Shown: positions 42,391-53,003 of the stretch, one piece after another
How positions within the stretch are numbered: the stretch's first letter is position 1
Layout: the number at the start of each line of letters is the position of its first letter
Assembly (NCBI RefSeq): GCF_002925905.1
Contig: NZ_PRDB01000009.1
Coordinates: 1-64,000 of the forward strand
DNA length: 64,000 bases
Source of the DNA: Klebsiella michiganensis
GTDB lineage: Bacteria; Pseudomonadota; Gammaproteobacteria; Enterobacterales; Enterobacteriaceae
Direction: 5' to 3'
Program-made: the position numbers and the translations under genes
The notes under the pieces: model-generated
Databases searched by the model: none
The model's input: the letters and a program-made list of their open reading frames with translations, nothing else
What the model was told of the DNA's origin: nothing

Positions 42391-42875
42391 ATGCAAGTTT
42401 TTATCATGCGTCACGGCGACGCTGCCCTCGATGCAGCCAGTGACTCGGTTCGTCCATTAACCGTCTGCGGTTGCGATGAGTCTCGTCAGATGGCTACCTG
42501 GCTGAAAGGTCAAAAAGTGGATATTGAGCGGGTTCTTGTGAGTCCCTACCTGCGTGCAGAACAGACGCTGGAAATTGTTGGGGAGTGCATGAATCTGCCA
42601 AAAGATGTCGACGTGATGCCGGAACTCACGCCGTGCGGCGACGTTGGCATGGTTAGCGCTTATCTGCAGGCGCTGGCGAATGAAGGTGTGGCGACGGCGC
42701 TGGTCGTGTCTCACCTCCCTCTGGTGGGGTACCTCGTCTCAGAGCTGTGCCCGGGGAAACTCCCCCGATGTTCACCACTTCGGCGATTGCCTGCGTCACG
42801 CTTGATGCCAGCGGCAAAGGCGAATTCAACTGGCAAATGAGCCCCTGCAATTTGAAGATGGCGAAGGCTATCTGA
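42391..42875 (+). pseudogene. sixA: sixA, phosphohistidine phosphatase with a late frameshift
   Basis: SixA removes phosphate from histidine in phosphorelay and PTS proteins. The frame starts with the catalytic MRHGD (His8) and keeps the second arginine (PYLRAEQT) and the late SHLPLVGYLVSELCPG. After CPG the reading frame changes at a GGGG run (42753-42756). Adding one G gives TPPMFTTSAIA and ends in MSPCNLKMAKAI, exactly 161 residues as in E. coli. As read, the protein would have 149 residues with a foreign tail of about 27. Core catalytic residues precede the break. It could be a real mutation or a homopolymer error. Confidence 0.88.
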
Positions 42876-42895
42876 TTCCCTCCCGGGGCTGACGT

Positions 42896-43447
42896 TTACG
42901 GAAGCTCCGGCGGTTGCCACTCTTCAACTTCAATCAGAACCAGCAGTGCGGCGTCTCCGCCGTACTCTTTTGGTGCCTGATGAAACGCCATAATATGCGG
43001 GTGCTGGGCCAGCCACAGCGGCGTTTGCTGTTTGAGAATATGCTTTCCATGCCCGTGCATCACGCAGGCGCAGAATACGTGCTCGCGACGGCAGGCGGCA
43101 ATCAAGGCTCCCAGTTCCTGCTTGGCCTGTTGCTGGGTTAAACCGTGCAGGTCGAGAAACAGCTCCGGCGAATAATCACCCCGACGCAGTTTTTTCAGCT
43201 CAAAATGGCTGACGTCCGAGCGCACATACTTAACCGACCCTTCGGTATTCAGCAGCGGCTGAAACTCATCGGAAAAATAGTGACTGTTATCCGCCTGCTC
43301 CTGGAGCAGCCGCTTGGGTGGTACTTCAGCGATTTTTTTACGCTGCGGGCGATGAACGATGGTGTCCTGCTTAATCTGACGCGTGCCGGTCATCAGCTGC
43401 CGGAACAATGCCTGATCCTCCTCGCTTAGCGATGTTTTCTTTTTCAT
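42896..43447 (-). CDS. smrB: Ribosome-rescue endonuclease SmrB
   Basis: SmrB cuts mRNA between collided ribosomes. The 183 residues match E. coli SmrB (YfcN). A basic N-terminal part ([17 protein letters not shown]) is followed by the Smr domain with the signature [15 protein letters not shown] near residue 98 and [13 protein letters not shown] near 140. It is divergent from prmB, as in E. coli. Confidence 0.94.
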   Translation of the reverse strand: MKKKTSLSEEDQALFRQLMTGTRQIKQDTIVHRPQRKKIAEVPPKRLLQEQADNSHYFSDEFQPLLNTEGSVKYVRSDVSHFELKKLRRGDYSPELFLDLHGLTQQQAKQELGALIAACRREHVFCACVMHGHGKHILKQQTPLWLAQHPHIMAFHQAPKEYGGDAALLVLIEVEEWQPPELP

Positions 43448-43614
43448 TACCTGATCTCATTTTTTCTTTGCCGGTAGTTTACCCGACTCGCCACGCATCC
43501 AGGCAAGGAAAACCTATTTTTCCCCCTCAGCCTGACGTAAGAATGCTGATTTATCCCCGTCTTCGTGGCAAACTAGCCGCCGAATTTATAGCAGAGCGTG
43601 CCCTGGGGGATAGC

Positions 43615-44547
43615 GTGGATAAAATTTTTGTTGATGAAGCCGTTAATGAGCTTCATACCATTCAGGACATGCTGCGTTGGGCGGTAAGCCGCTTCAGCGC
43701 TGCAAATATCTGGTACGGACACGGCACCGATAACCCGTGGGATGAAGCCGTACAGCTGGTGATGCCTTCACTGTATCTGCCGCTTGATATTCCGGAAGAT
43801 ATGCGTACCGCGCGTCTGACTTCCAGCGAAAAACATCGCATCGTTGAGCGCGTCATTCGTCGTATTAACGAGCGCATTCCGGTCGCTTATTTGACCAACA
43901 AAGCCTGGTTCTGCGGCCATGAGTTTTACGTCGATGAACGCGTGCTGGTACCGCGCTCGCCGATTGGCGAACTCATTAACAACCATTTTTCCGGCCTGAT
44001 TGACCACTATCCGCAGCACATCCTTGATATGTGCACCGGCAGCGGCTGTATCGCTATCGCCTGCGCTTACGCTTTCCCGGAAGCGGAAGTCGATGCGGTG
44101 GATATTTCCCCTGACGCGCTGGCCGTTACCGAGCAGAACGTGGAAGATCACGGCTTAATTCATAACGTTACGCCGATTCGCTCCGATCTGTTCCGCGATC
44201 TGCCGAAGGTGCAATACGATCTGATCGTGACCAATCCGCCGTACGTCGATGAAGAAGATATGTCCGACCTGCCGGGTGAATATCGCCATGAACCGGTCCT
44301 GGGGCTGGCTTCCGGTAGCGATGGTCTGAAGTTAACCCGCCGGATCCTCGCCTGCGCGCCGGATTATCTCAGCGATGACGGTATCCTGATTTGTGAAGTC
44401 GGTAACAGCATGGTACATCTGATGGAGCAATATCCTGACGTGCCATTTACCTGGCTGGAGTTTGAAAACGGCGGCGATGGCGTCTTTATGCTGACTAAAC
44501 CGCAGCTGATTGCCGCCCGCGCGCATTTCGGTATTTATAAAGACTAA
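43615..44547 (+). CDS. prmB: Ribosomal protein uL3 glutamine methyltransferase
   Basis: PrmB methylates a glutamine of ribosomal protein uL3 using S-adenosylmethionine. I chose a GTG start with GGGGGATAGC in front; it yields 310 residues, equal to E. coli. A longer frame overlapping smrB has no support. The Rossmann motif [13 protein letters not shown] is near residue 137 and the catalytic NPPY motif ([11 protein letters not shown]) near 205. It leads a run of closely packed genes (aroC, mepA, yfcA, epmC, yfcL). Confidence 0.94.
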   Translation: MDKIFVDEAVNELHTIQDMLRWAVSRFSAANIWYGHGTDNPWDEAVQLVMPSLYLPLDIPEDMRTARLTSSEKHRIVERVIRRINERIPVAYLTNKAWFCGHEFYVDERVLVPRSPIGELINNHFSGLIDHYPQHILDMCTGSGCIAIACAYAFPEAEVDAVDISPDALAVTEQNVEDHGLIHNVTPIRSDLFRDLPKVQYDLIVTNPPYVDEEDMSDLPGEYRHEPVLGLASGSDGLKLTRRILACAPDYLSDDGILICEVGNSMVHLMEQYPDVPFTWLEFENGGDGVFMLTKPQLIAARAHFGIYKD

Positions 44548-44584
44548 AACAACACGCAAACATAACGACAAAAACGGAGCCGTG

Positions 44585-45673
44585 ATGGCAGGAAACACAA
44601 TTGGACAACTCTTTCGCGTCACGACGTTCGGCGAGTCGCATGGCCTGGCGCTGGGCTGCATCGTTGACGGCGTGCCGCCAGGCATTCCGCTAACCGAAGC
44701 CGATCTCCAGCACGATCTCGATCGCCGTCGTCCGGGAACCTCACGCTATACCACCCAGCGCCGCGAGCCGGACCAGGTGAAGATCCTTTCCGGCGTATTC
44801 GAGGGGGTGACCACCGGGACCAGCATTGGCCTGCTGATTGAGAATACCGACCAGCGTTCTCAGGACTACGGCGCCATTAAGGACGTTTTCCGCCCGGGAC
44901 ACGCTGACTACACCTACGAGCAGAAATATGGCCTGCGCGACTATCGCGGCGGCGGTCGTTCCTCTGCGCGTGAAACCGCCATGCGCGTGGCCGCAGGGGC
45001 GATTGCCAAGAAATTCCTCGCCGCGAAATTTGGTATTGTGATTCGCGGTTGCATGACCCAGATGGGCGATATCCCGCTGGCGATAAAAGCGTGGGATCAG
45101 GTAGAGCAGAACCCGTTCTTCTGCCCGGATCCGGACAAAATCGAAGCGCTTGATGAACTGATGCGCGGCCTGAAAAAAGAGGGCGACTCCATCGGGGCGA
45201 AGGTCACCGTGGTGGCCGATGGCGTACCGCCGGGACTGGGCGAGCCGGTATTCGACCGTCTCGATGCCGATATCGCGCACGCGCTGATGAGCATCAATGC
45301 GGTGAAGGGCGTGGAAATTGGCGATGGTTTTGAGGTGGTGAAGCTGCGCGGCAGCGAAAACCGCGATGAAATTACCAAAGCGGGCTTCCAGAGCAACCAC
45401 GCGGGCGGCATTCTCGGCGGCATTAGCAGCGGTCAGCAGATCGTGGCGAATATCGCGCTGAAGCCGACCTCCAGCATCACCGTCCCGGGTCACACGATCA
45501 ATCGCTTTGGCGAAGAAGTTGAGATGATCACCAAAGGGCGTCACGATCCTTGCGTCGGTATTCGTGCGGTACCTATTGCCGAAGCGATGCTGGCGATCGT
45601 GTTAATGGATCACTTTATGCGTCAGCGCGCGCAAAATGGCGACGTGACGACATCAATTCCACGCTGGTCATAG
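44585..45673 (+). CDS. aroC: Chorismate synthase
   Basis: AroC makes chorismate from 5-enolpyruvylshikimate 3-phosphate with reduced FMN, the last shared step to aromatic compounds. The 362 residues (E. coli 361) contain the three family signatures [18 protein letters not shown] (near residue 13), [19 protein letters not shown] (near 125) and [21 protein letters not shown] (near 255). GGAGCC precedes the ATG. Its stop directly abuts the ATG of mepA, which implies coupling. Confidence 0.97.
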   Translation: MAGNTIGQLFRVTTFGESHGLALGCIVDGVPPGIPLTEADLQHDLDRRRPGTSRYTTQRREPDQVKILSGVFEGVTTGTSIGLLIENTDQRSQDYGAIKDVFRPGHADYTYEQKYGLRDYRGGGRSSARETAMRVAAGAIAKKFLAAKFGIVIRGCMTQMGDIPLAIKAWDQVEQNPFFCPDPDKIEALDELMRGLKKEGDSIGAKVTVVADGVPPGLGEPVFDRLDADIAHALMSINAVKGVEIGDGFEVVKLRGSENRDEITKAGFQSNHAGGILGGISSGQQIVANIALKPTSSITVPGHTINRFGEEVEMITKGRHDPCVGIRAVPIAEAMLAIVLMDHFMRQRAQNGDVTTSIPRWS

Positions 45674-46498
45674 ATGAAAAACACCGTTATCGCACTGCTG
45701 GCGCTCCTCGCCAGCGGTACCAGCCTGGCGGCGACGCCGTGGCAGAAAATCACGCAGCCCGTTAGCGGCAGCCCGCAGTCCATCGGCGCGTTTGCCAATG
45801 GCTGTATAGTTGGCGCGCAGGCGCTGCCGTTAAACGCCACCGGCTATCAGGTGATGCGTACCGATCAGAACCGCTACTTCGGCCATCCGGACCTCGTGCA
45901 GTTTATTCAGCGTCTGAGCAATCAGGCGCACAATAAAGGCATGGGAACGGTGCTGATTGGCGACATGGGTATGCCGGCCGGTGGACGCTTTAACGGCGGC
46001 CACGCCAGCCATCAGTCCGGACTGGACGTCGATATTTTTCTTCAGCTGCCGCAGGCGCGCTGGAGTTCAGCTCAGCTGCTGAAGCCGCAGGCGCTGGACC
46101 TGGTGGCCCGCGACGGCAAACGCGTAGTGCCGTCTCTGTGGAGCCCGCAAATCAGCCAGCTGATTAAGATGGCGGCGCAAGATAGCGACGTTACGCGTAT
46201 TTTCGTCAACCCGGCGATTAAGCAGCAGCTGTGCCTGGATGCCGGTAGCGATCGCGACTGGCTACGCAAAGTTCGCCCATGGTTCCAGCACCGAGCGCAT
46301 ATGCACGTGCGCCTGCGCTGCCCGGCCGGCAGCCTCGAGTGTGAAGACCAGGCCCCGCCTCCGGCGGGCGATGGCTGCGGTGCGGAATTGCAAAGCTGGT
46401 TTGAACCCCCTAAGCCAGGATCAACCCCTCCTGTGAAGAAGACGCCGCCTCCGCTGCCGCCTTCCTGCCAGGCGCTACTGGATGAGCATATTCTTTAA
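45674..46498 (+). CDS. mepA: Murein endopeptidase MepA
   Basis: MepA is a periplasmic penicillin-insensitive D,D-endopeptidase that cuts peptide crosslinks in peptidoglycan. The 274 residues match E. coli. The signal peptide [20 protein letters not shown] precedes [12 protein letters not shown]. Zinc ligands of the LAS group are in [15 protein letters not shown] (residue about 112) and [10 protein letters not shown] near 210. Six cysteines allow disulfides. The start abuts the aroC stop and the stop overlaps the yfcA start by one base. Confidence 0.96.
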   Translation: MKNTVIALLALLASGTSLAATPWQKITQPVSGSPQSIGAFANGCIVGAQALPLNATGYQVMRTDQNRYFGHPDLVQFIQRLSNQAHNKGMGTVLIGDMGMPAGGRFNGGHASHQSGLDVDIFLQLPQARWSSAQLLKPQALDLVARDGKRVVPSLWSPQISQLIKMAAQDSDVTRIFVNPAIKQQLCLDAGSDRDWLRKVRPWFQHRAHMHVRLRCPAGSLECEDQAPPPAGDGCGAELQSWFEPPKPGSTPPVKKTPPPLPPSCQALLDEHIL

Positions 46499-47307
46499 TG
46501 GATAGTTTTATCGACGTTTTTATGGTGTCACCGACGGTACTGGTCGTACTGTTTTTCGTGGCCATTCTGGCGGGATTTATCGATTCACTGGCGGGCGGCG
46601 GCGGGTTATTGACCGTCCCGGCCCTGATGGCGGCGGGTCTTCCCCCTGCGCAGGCGCTGGCAACGAATAAGCTGCAGGCCTGCGGCGGGTCGCTGTCCGC
46701 CTCGCTTTATTTCATCCGCCGCAAGGTGGTGAATCTGGCCGACCAGAAGCTCAATATTCTGATGACCTTTCTCGGCTCGACGGGCGGCGCGCTGCTGGTC
46801 CAGCACGTCCAGTCCGATATTCTCAAGCAGATACTGCCAATCCTGGTTATCGGCATTGGCCTCTATTTTCTGCTGATGCCGAAGCTCGGCGAAGAGGACC
46901 GGCAGCGACGTCTGTATGGTCTGCCGTTTGCCCTGGTGGCTGGTGGCTGCGTCGGTTTTTACGACGGTTTCTTTGGTCCGGGCGCCGGATCTTTTTACGC
47001 GCTGGCTTTCGTCACCCTCGCGGGGTTCAATCTGGCGAAATCGACCGCGCATGCAAAATTGCTTAACGCGACGTCTAACGTTGGCGGCCTGCTGTTGTTT
47101 ATTATTGGCGGCAAGGTGATATGGGCTACCGGCTTTGTGATGCTGGCCGGGCAATTTATCGGCGCCCGCGCGGGATCGCGGCTGGTACTGAGCAAAGGAC
47201 AGTCACTGATTCGACCGATGATCGTCGTGGTGTCGGCGGTGATGAGTGCAAAACTGCTTTATGACAGCCATGGACAGGAGTTCCTCCAGTGGCTGGGGAT
47301 GAACTAA
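46498..47307 (+). CDS. yfcA: TSUP-family membrane protein YfcA
   Basis: A 269-residue inner-membrane protein of the TauE/SafE (TSUP) family with about eight helices. The family glycine motif IDSLAGGGGLLTVPALMAAG is near residue 26 and a second copy of the repeat FYDGFFGPGAGSFYALAFV near 155. The substrate is unknown; other members carry sulfur compounds or organic anions. Its start and stop each overlap a neighbour by one base. Confidence 0.92.
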   Translation: MDSFIDVFMVSPTVLVVLFFVAILAGFIDSLAGGGGLLTVPALMAAGLPPAQALATNKLQACGGSLSASLYFIRRKVVNLADQKLNILMTFLGSTGGALLVQHVQSDILKQILPILVIGIGLYFLLMPKLGEEDRQRRLYGLPFALVAGGCVGFYDGFFGPGAGSFYALAFVTLAGFNLAKSTAHAKLLNATSNVGGLLLFIIGGKVIWATGFVMLAGQFIGARAGSRLVLSKGQSLIRPMIVVVSAVMSAKLLYDSHGQEFLQWLGMN

Positions 47308-47855
47308 TGAACAGCACGCATAAATATGAACAGCTGATCGAAATCTTCGACGGCTGTTTTGCTGAAGATTTTAATACCCGTCTGATTAAAGGCGATGACG
47401 AACCGATCTATCTTCCGGCAGATGATGACGTGCCTTACAACCGTATCGTCTTTGCCCACGGCTTTTACGCCAGCGGACTGCACGAGATATCGCACTGGTG
47501 CATTGCCGGGAAGGCGCGACGTGAGCTGGTAGATTTCGGTTACTGGTACTGCCCGGACGGTCGCGACGCGATGACCCAGTCTCAATTTGAAGACGTTGAG
47601 GTGAAGCCTCAGGCGTTTGACTGGCTGTTTTGCGTGGCGGCGGGATACCCATTTAACGTCAGCTGCGACAACCTGGAAGGGGATTTTGAGCCCGACCGGA
47701 TCGCTTTTCAGCGGCGCGTGCATGCCCAGGTGATGACCTATCTGGAGCAGGGGATCCCTGAGCGTCCCGCGCGTTTCATTCAGGCGCTGCAAGAATATTA
47801 CCAAACGCCGCCCTTGACGGCAGAACAGTTCCCGTGGCCGGAAGACCTGCACTAA
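47307..47855 (+). CDS. epmC: EF-P hydroxylase EpmC
   Basis: EpmC hydroxylates the beta-lysylated lysine of elongation factor P, the last step in its maturation. The 182 residues equal E. coli EpmC (YfcM). The start MNSTHKYEQLIEIFDGCF and the metal-site region FYASGLHEISHWCIAGKARREL (His-Glu-His) are clear. The TAATG overlap with yfcA fixes the start; a longer frame begins six codons earlier inside yfcA. Confidence 0.93.
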   Translation: MNSTHKYEQLIEIFDGCFAEDFNTRLIKGDDEPIYLPADDDVPYNRIVFAHGFYASGLHEISHWCIAGKARRELVDFGYWYCPDGRDAMTQSQFEDVEVKPQAFDWLFCVAAGYPFNVSCDNLEGDFEPDRIAFQRRVHAQVMTYLEQGIPERPARFIQALQEYYQTPPLTAEQFPWPEDLH

Positions 47856-47886
47856 GGCCACACTTTACATACTATGAGGAAAGAAG

Positions 47887-48165
47887 ATGATCGCGGAGTT
47901 TGAATCACGCATTCTGGCGTTAATTGATGATATGGTCGACCACGCCAGTGATGACGAACTGTTTGCCGGCGGTTATCTGCGCGGCCACCTGACGCTGGCG
48001 GTGGCCGAGCTGGAAGGAGAGGGCGAGCATACTGCGCAAGCGGTACATGACAAGGTATCCCGGAGCCTGGAAAAAGCCATCAGCGCGGGCGAACTGTCGC
48101 CGCCGGATCAGGTTCTGGTGCAGGAAATGTGGAACAGTTTGTACCAGAAGGCGATGCAGAAATAG
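47887..48165 (+). CDS. yfcL: Conserved protein YfcL
   Basis: A 92-residue acidic, helical cytoplasmic protein of unknown function, same length as E. coli YfcL. The N-terminus [20 protein letters not shown] and [20 protein letters not shown] are family features. GAGGAAAGAAG lies before the ATG. It is the last gene of the prmB-aroC run and ends at a hairpin shared with mnmC. Confidence 0.88.
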   Translation: MIAEFESRILALIDDMVDHASDDELFAGGYLRGHLTLAVAELEGEGEHTAQAVHDKVSRSLEKAISAGELSPPDQVLVQEMWNSLYQKAMQK

Positions 48166-48181
48166 TTCTGCCCTCCGCCAA

Positions 48182-48206
48182 AGCCCGGCATTCGCTCAGC
48201 CGGGCT
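48182..48206. terminator. Bidirectional terminator yfcL / mnmC
   Basis: The 8-bp stem AGCCCGGC/GCCGGGCT with a nine-base loop lies between the convergent genes and is followed by CTATTT. Confidence 0.65.
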
Positions 48207-48219
48207 CTATTTCCCGCAA

Positions 48220-50208
48220 TTATTTCACCGCTTTCCCTTTCAGCAGTTTTCTTACCCACAGCCTGTTAGGATTCAGCGCCGCCAGCGTTTCTTTATCCAT
48301 AGGTAATGGCTCATTGCTCATTTGCGACGCCAGAATTTCAGCCGCCAGCGGCGCGGAGCACAGGCCGCGCGAGCCCAGAGCTCCCAGCATATACAGGTTG
48401 CGGTAAACCGGCGCTTCTCCGGCCTGCTCCTGACGTTCAGCCAGAGAGGCATATTCGCGTAAGGTGGCCTCATAATCAGGTACGCTGCCGACCATCGGCA
48501 AATGATCGCGGGTTGCGCAGCGCACGCCGCTGCGGGCCTGATTAGCGCTCACGTCTACCTCCCGCGTCCATTCCGCCTGCGGGAAACAGTCAATCAGGCG
48601 CTGGCGATTCTGCTGCTGATCCTCGGCGCTAAACGCGGCCTCTGCCTGTCCGCGGTGGTAGCTTGCGCCAATGCAGTGTTGCTGATTATGCGGGTTTTGC
48701 GGCGTCAGGTAGCCGTTGTAGCACAGGACTTGGCGCAATTTCGATAGCCCTGGCGTCGTCGGAATATGGCTAACCTGACCGGCAACCGGATACATGGGAA
48801 GATGCTCCGTCTGGCTAAAGCGGGTCAGCTGATGGCCGTTGGCCAGCACCACGACCTCGTGGTACTGCCGCTGGTTTAATTGCCAGCCGTTGTTGTCTGC
48901 GCTGAGCTCCGTGACCGGATAATCGTAGCGCACGCGCAATCCGCGAGTGGCGGCGAGGGCCAGCAGTTCAGCGGTTAACTGCTGCGGACAAAGCCAGCCG
49001 CCGGCAGGATAGGCGATGCCCCCGCAGCCGGTTTCCACACCGGTTTGTTGCGCAGTGGTTCGGGCGTCCACGGCGACGGCGATTTCCGGCGGCAGGTTAA
49101 GCGCAATCATCTGGGCGATTTTCTGCGCGCTTTTCGTATCCCAGCCCAGCTGCGTCACGCCGCACCAGTCATGATCGAACATCACCGGCAGAGCGTCATA
49201 CACGCGGCGGGCGAAAGTAAATGCCGCCGGGAAGAAGCGGGCCAGGGCGGGATCGTGCTGGCTGAGCAGCGGATAGAGCGCGCCCTGGCGGTTTCCGGAT
49301 GCGCCTTCAGCCGGCGCGCTGTCGGCGCAGTATAACGTTACCTGCCATCCGCGGCGCAGCAGCGCCAGCGCGAGCAGGGCGCTGGCGATCCCCCCGCCGA
49401 TAATCGCGGCATCGCGCTGTTCCGTACCGCTGCGGGCAAACCACGGCGCGCGCGCGGGGATCTCCGGCGTTTCACGCATTTCGCCGGTCAGCATTTCGCG
49501 CTTGCGGCCAAAACCCTTGCGCTTCTGCATGCTGAAACCGGCCTCCTGCAGGCCGCGGCGCACAAAGCCGGCGGAGGTGAATGTGGCCAGGGTACCGCCG
49601 GGTCTTGCCAGACGAGCCATCGCCGCAAACAGCTCCGCCGTCCACATGTCCGGGTTTTTTGCCGGGGCAAAGCCATCAAGAAACCAGGCGTCCACCTGCT
49701 GATTAAGCGAATCATCGAGCTCGTTGGTCAGTTCATTAATATCGCCAAACCACAAATCCAGCGTGACCCGCCCTTCATCCAGCAGCAGACGATGGCAGCC
49801 CGCGATGGGCAGAGGCCACTGCGCCTGCAGCTGCTCGGCCCAGGTTGCAAGCTCCGGCCAGCGCTGGTGGGCAAGGCGCAGGTCCTCCGCTTTCAGCGGA
49901 AATTTTTCGAAACTGATGAAATGTAATCTTTGCAGGGTAGCTTCTGGATTATCGCGGTGAAAAACGTCAAACGCCTGCCACAGCGTGAGGAAATTCAGGC
50001 CGGTACCGAACCCGCTTTCGGCAACCACAAAGAACGGACGTGCATGCTCAGGGAAGCGTTCCCTGAGCTGGTTTCCGTCGAGGAAAACGTAGCGCGTCTC
50101 TTCCAGACCGTTGTCATTGGAAAAGTAGACATCGTCAAAATCTCGGGAAACAGGTGTACCCTCAGCGTTGAATTCCAGGTTGGCGGGTTGTATGGCGTTT
50201 TGTTTCAC
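48220..50208 (-). CDS. mnmC: tRNA 5-methylaminomethyl-2-thiouridine biosynthesis enzyme MnmC
   Basis: MnmC finishes the mnm5s2U modification at the tRNA wobble position: the C-terminal oxidase demodifies the cmnm5 group and the N-terminal domain methylates. The 662 residues (E. coli 668) begin at a GTG; E. coli also uses GTG, and the longer frame upstream has no support. The methyltransferase part has [18 protein letters not shown] near residue 60 and [17 protein letters not shown] near 165. The FAD-binding loop [20 protein letters not shown] opens the oxidase domain near residue 260. It is divergent from fabB. Confidence 0.94.
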   Translation of the reverse strand: MKQNAIQPANLEFNAEGTPVSRDFDDVYFSNDNGLEETRYVFLDGNQLRERFPEHARPFFVVAESGFGTGLNFLTLWQAFDVFHRDNPEATLQRLHFISFEKFPLKAEDLRLAHQRWPELATWAEQLQAQWPLPIAGCHRLLLDEGRVTLDLWFGDINELTNELDDSLNQQVDAWFLDGFAPAKNPDMWTAELFAAMARLARPGGTLATFTSAGFVRRGLQEAGFSMQKRKGFGRKREMLTGEMRETPEIPARAPWFARSGTEQRDAAIIGGGIASALLALALLRRGWQVTLYCADSAPAEGASGNRQGALYPLLSQHDPALARFFPAAFTFARRVYDALPVMFDHDWCGVTQLGWDTKSAQKIAQMIALNLPPEIAVAVDARTTAQQTGVETGCGGIAYPAGGWLCPQQLTAELLALAATRGLRVRYDYPVTELSADNNGWQLNQRQYHEVVVLANGHQLTRFSQTEHLPMYPVAGQVSHIPTTPGLSKLRQVLCYNGYLTPQNPHNQQHCIGASYHRGQAEAAFSAEDQQQNRQRLIDCFPQAEWTREVDVSANQARSGVRCATRDHLPMVGSVPDYEATLREYASLAERQEQAGEAPVYRNLYMLGALGSRGLCSAPLAAEILASQMSNEPLPMDKETLAALNPNRLWVRKLLKGKAVK

Positions 50209-50283
50209 GTAAGTTACTCGAATCACAAGGCGTAGAACGATCTTAACGATGTGTGCCTGAGGGCGCAAATTTATACACAAATT

Positions 50284-50300
50284 GGCTGATCGGACTTGTT
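50284..50300 (+). promoter_or_regulatory. FadR activator site of fabB
   Basis: GGCTGATCGGACTTGTT matches the E. coli fabA/fabB FadR sites as I recall them at about 15 of 17 bases. FadR activates unsaturated fatty acid synthesis from this position. It directly adjoins the FabR palindrome. Confidence 0.7.
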
Positions 50301-50302
50301 CG

Positions 50303-50318
50303 GCGTACAAGTGTACGC
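50303..50318 (+). promoter_or_regulatory. FabR operator of fabB
   Basis: GCGTACA/TGTACGC is a perfect 7-base inverted repeat around AG and fits the known FabR box at fabA and fabB. It lies 49 bases before the fabB ATG. FabR represses with unsaturated acyl-ACP or acyl-CoA. Confidence 0.75.
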
Positions 50319-50366
50319 TATTGTGCGACTCGAAACTTAATATAGTGCGACTTACAGAGGTATTGA

Positions 50367-51584
50367 ATGAAACGTGCAGTGATTACTGGCCTGGGCATCG
50401 TTTCCAGTATTGGTAATAACCAGCAGGAAGTCCTGGCATCTCTGCGTGAAGGACGCTCCGGGATCACTTTCTCTGAAGAGTTTAAAGATTCAGGAATGCG
50501 CAGCCACGTATGGGGCAACGTCAAACTGGACACCACCGGCTTGATCGACCGTAAAGTGGTTCGTTTCATGAACGATGCCTCTATCTATTCCTATCTTTCC
50601 ATGCAGCAGGCAATTGAAGATGCTGGCCTGAAAGATGAAGTCTATCAGCAAAACCCGCGCGTGGGCCTGATTGCCGGTTCTGGCGGTTCTTCTAAATCTC
50701 AGGTTTTCGGCGCTGATGCAATGCGCAGCCCGCGCGGTCTGAAAGCGGTTGGCCCCTACGTGGTGACCAAAGCGATGGCGTCCGCGGTATCCGCTTGCCT
50801 TGCAACACCGTTCAAAATCTACGGCGTGAACTACTCCATCAGCTCCGCCTGTGCGACTTCCGCACACTGCATCGGTAACGCTGTTGAACAAATCCAGCTG
50901 GGCAAACAGGACATCGTGTTTGCCGGCGGCGGCGAAGAGCTGTGCTGGGAAATGGCGTGTGAATTCGACGCGATGGGCGCGCTGTCCACCAAATACAACG
51001 AAACGCCAGAAAAAGCGTCTCGTACCTATGACACCCACCGTGATGGTTTCGTTATCGCGGGCGGCGGCGGTATGGTTGTGGTTGAAGAGCTGGAACATGC
51101 TCTGGCGCGCGGCGCGCACATCTATGCTGAAATCGTTGGCTACGGCGCAACGTCCGATGGCGCAGACATGGTTGCCCCGTCCGGTGAAGGCGCGGTTCGC
51201 TGCATGAAGATGGCGATGGACGGCGTTGATACGCCGATTGACTACCTGAACTCCCACGGTACTTCTACCCCGGTAGGCGATGTGAAGGAGCTGGGGGCGA
51301 TTCGTGAAGTCTTCGGTGATAACAGCCCGGCGATCTCCGCGACCAAAGCGATGACCGGCCACTCCCTGGGCGCCGCTGGCGTACAGGAAGCTATCTACTC
51401 CCTGCTGATGCTGGAACACGGCTTTATTGCGCCGAGCATCAACATCGAAGAGATGGACGAGCAGGCAGCCGGCCTGAATATCGTGACCGAGCCGACCGAA
51501 CGCGCGCTGACGACCGTGATGTCTAACAGCTTCGGCTTTGGCGGGACTAACGCCACGCTGGTCATGCGCAAATACCGCGCATAA
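50367..51584 (+). CDS. fabB: 3-oxoacyl-ACP synthase I
   Basis: FabB elongates acyl-ACP with malonyl-ACP and is required for unsaturated fatty acid synthesis. The 405 residues (E. coli 406) carry the catalytic triad: Cys162 in [12 protein letters not shown], His in [11 protein letters not shown] near 297 and His in [12 protein letters not shown] near 332. GAGG lies before the ATG. FadR and FabR sites lie just upstream and a terminator follows. Confidence 0.97.
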   Translation: MKRAVITGLGIVSSIGNNQQEVLASLREGRSGITFSEEFKDSGMRSHVWGNVKLDTTGLIDRKVVRFMNDASIYSYLSMQQAIEDAGLKDEVYQQNPRVGLIAGSGGSSKSQVFGADAMRSPRGLKAVGPYVVTKAMASAVSACLATPFKIYGVNYSISSACATSAHCIGNAVEQIQLGKQDIVFAGGGEELCWEMACEFDAMGALSTKYNETPEKASRTYDTHRDGFVIAGGGGMVVVEELEHALARGAHIYAEIVGYGATSDGADMVAPSGEGAVRCMKMAMDGVDTPIDYLNSHGTSTPVGDVKELGAIREVFGDNSPAISATKAMTGHSLGAAGVQEAIYSLLMLEHGFIAPSINIEEMDEQAAGLNIVTEPTERALTTVMSNSFGFGGTNATLVMRKYRA

Positions 51585-51601
51585 CGAACACGCTTTACAA
51601 G

Positions 51602-51625
51602 GGGAGCCAACGGGCTCCCTTTTTT
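51602..51625 (+). terminator. Terminator after fabB
   Basis: The 7-bp stem GGGAGCC/GGCTCCC with an AACG loop is followed by TTTTTT. Confidence 0.85.
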
Positions 51626-51788
51626 GTATTCTTGACAGACCCCCGGGAGAAAAGGCAAACTCCTGGCACAACATTATTCTCTCAGATAATGCGTAAGCGT
51701 TTAACGTCATCCAACGCGCCTTAACCCTGATAATCAGGTGGAGAGGGCGTGGTCTCACCTCGCCTTACTCTGCGAACTGGAGTAAAGC

Positions 51789-52964
51789 ATGTCCGCAGTC
51801 ACTGAAACAAAACGCACTCCTTCAGCGAATGGTTCGCTGTTTCGGATCACGTTCGCCGTTTTTCTCACCTATATGACCGTCGGCCTGCCGCTACCGGTTA
51901 TCCCTTTGTTTGTCCATCAGGAACTGGGATTTGGCAATACCATGGTTGGCGTCGCCGTCGGTATCCAGTTTCTGGCGACCGTATTAACCCGCGGCTATGC
52001 CGGCCGCCTTGCCGATCAGTACGGCGCCAAACGCTCTGTCCTGCAGGGGATGTTGGCCTGCGCGCTGGCGGGGGGCGCCTGGCTGTGCGCCGCGCTGCTG
52101 CCGGTGCCGGTCATGGCGAAGTTTGGCCTGCTGGTGCTTGGCCGTCTGATCCTGGGTTTTGGTGAAAGCCAGCTGCTCACCGGTAATTTAAGCTGGGGGA
52201 TGGGGCTGGTGGGGCCCATGCGCTCCGGTAAAGTCATGTCGTGGAACGGTATGGCGATATACGGCTCTCTGGCGGCCGGGGCGCCGCTGGGGCTGCTGAT
52301 CTACAGCCATTACGGCGTCGCGGCGCTGGCCTGCGTCACCATGGTGCTGCCGTTAGTGGCCTGGGCGATTAACGGCACGGTGCGTAAAATTCCTGCTCAC
52401 GGCGGCGAGCGGCCGTCGCTGTGGGGCGTGGTGGGAATGATCTGGCGGCCCGGTATCGGTCTTGGCCTTCAGGGCGTCGGCTTCGCGGTAATTGGCACAT
52501 TTGTCTCTTTGTATTTCGCCAGCAACGGCTGGGCGATGGCCGGTTTTACGCTGACCGCGTTTGGCGGGGCGTTTGTCCTGATGCGCGTACTGTTTGGCTG
52601 GATGCCGGACCGCTTCGGTGGGGTGAAAGTGGCCATCGTTTCGCTGCTGATTGAAGCGATAGGCCTGGCGCTGCTCTGGCAGGCGCCCAATGCCTGGATC
52701 GCGCTGGCGGGGGCGGCGCTCACCGGCTGCGGATGCTCGCTTATCTTCCCGGCGCTGGGCGTCGAGGTCGTGAAGCGGGTACCGCCGCAGGTACGAGGAA
52801 CGGCGCTTGGCGGCTATGCCGCGTTTCAGGATATCTCTTACGGCGTCACCGGCCCGCTTACCGGGCTGCTGGCGACGTCGTTAGGCTACTCTTCCGTCTT
52901 CCTGGCCGCGGCAATATGCGCCGTGCTGGGGATCCTGGTTAGCCTGGTGTCGCTGCGTAAGTAG
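51789..52964 (+). CDS. yfcJ: MFS transporter YfcJ
   Basis: A 391-residue major facilitator superfamily protein with twelve hydrophobic segments (E. coli YfcJ has 392). The loop motif [15 protein letters not shown] between helices 2 and 3 matches the MFS G-x3-D-x2-G-x-(K/R) pattern. It belongs to the same small group as the arabinose exporter-like YhhS. The substrate is not established. It stands alone between fabB and flk. Confidence 0.9.
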   Translation: MSAVTETKRTPSANGSLFRITFAVFLTYMTVGLPLPVIPLFVHQELGFGNTMVGVAVGIQFLATVLTRGYAGRLADQYGAKRSVLQGMLACALAGGAWLCAALLPVPVMAKFGLLVLGRLILGFGESQLLTGNLSWGMGLVGPMRSGKVMSWNGMAIYGSLAAGAPLGLLIYSHYGVAALACVTMVLPLVAWAINGTVRKIPAHGGERPSLWGVVGMIWRPGIGLGLQGVGFAVIGTFVSLYFASNGWAMAGFTLTAFGGAFVLMRVLFGWMPDRFGGVKVAIVSLLIEAIGLALLWQAPNAWIALAGAALTGCGCSLIFPALGVEVVKRVPPQVRGTALGGYAAFQDISYGVTGPLTGLLATSLGYSSVFLAAAICAVLGILVSLVSLRK

Positions 52965-52974
52965 CGCTTCATTC

Positions 52975-52993
52975 GGCCCGGCATGCGGGCCGA
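52975..52993. terminator. Hairpin between yfcJ and flk
   Basis: A perfect stem CGGCCCG/CGGGCCG lies between convergent genes. No T-run follows, so it may only protect 3' ends. Confidence 0.4.
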
Positions 52994-53003
52994 TGATATC
53001 TCC

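Noticed and set aside
50490-51758. Minus-strand frame of about 422 codons opposite fabB
   Set aside because: It is a shadow of the strongly biased fabB gene and crosses its terminator; no start signal.
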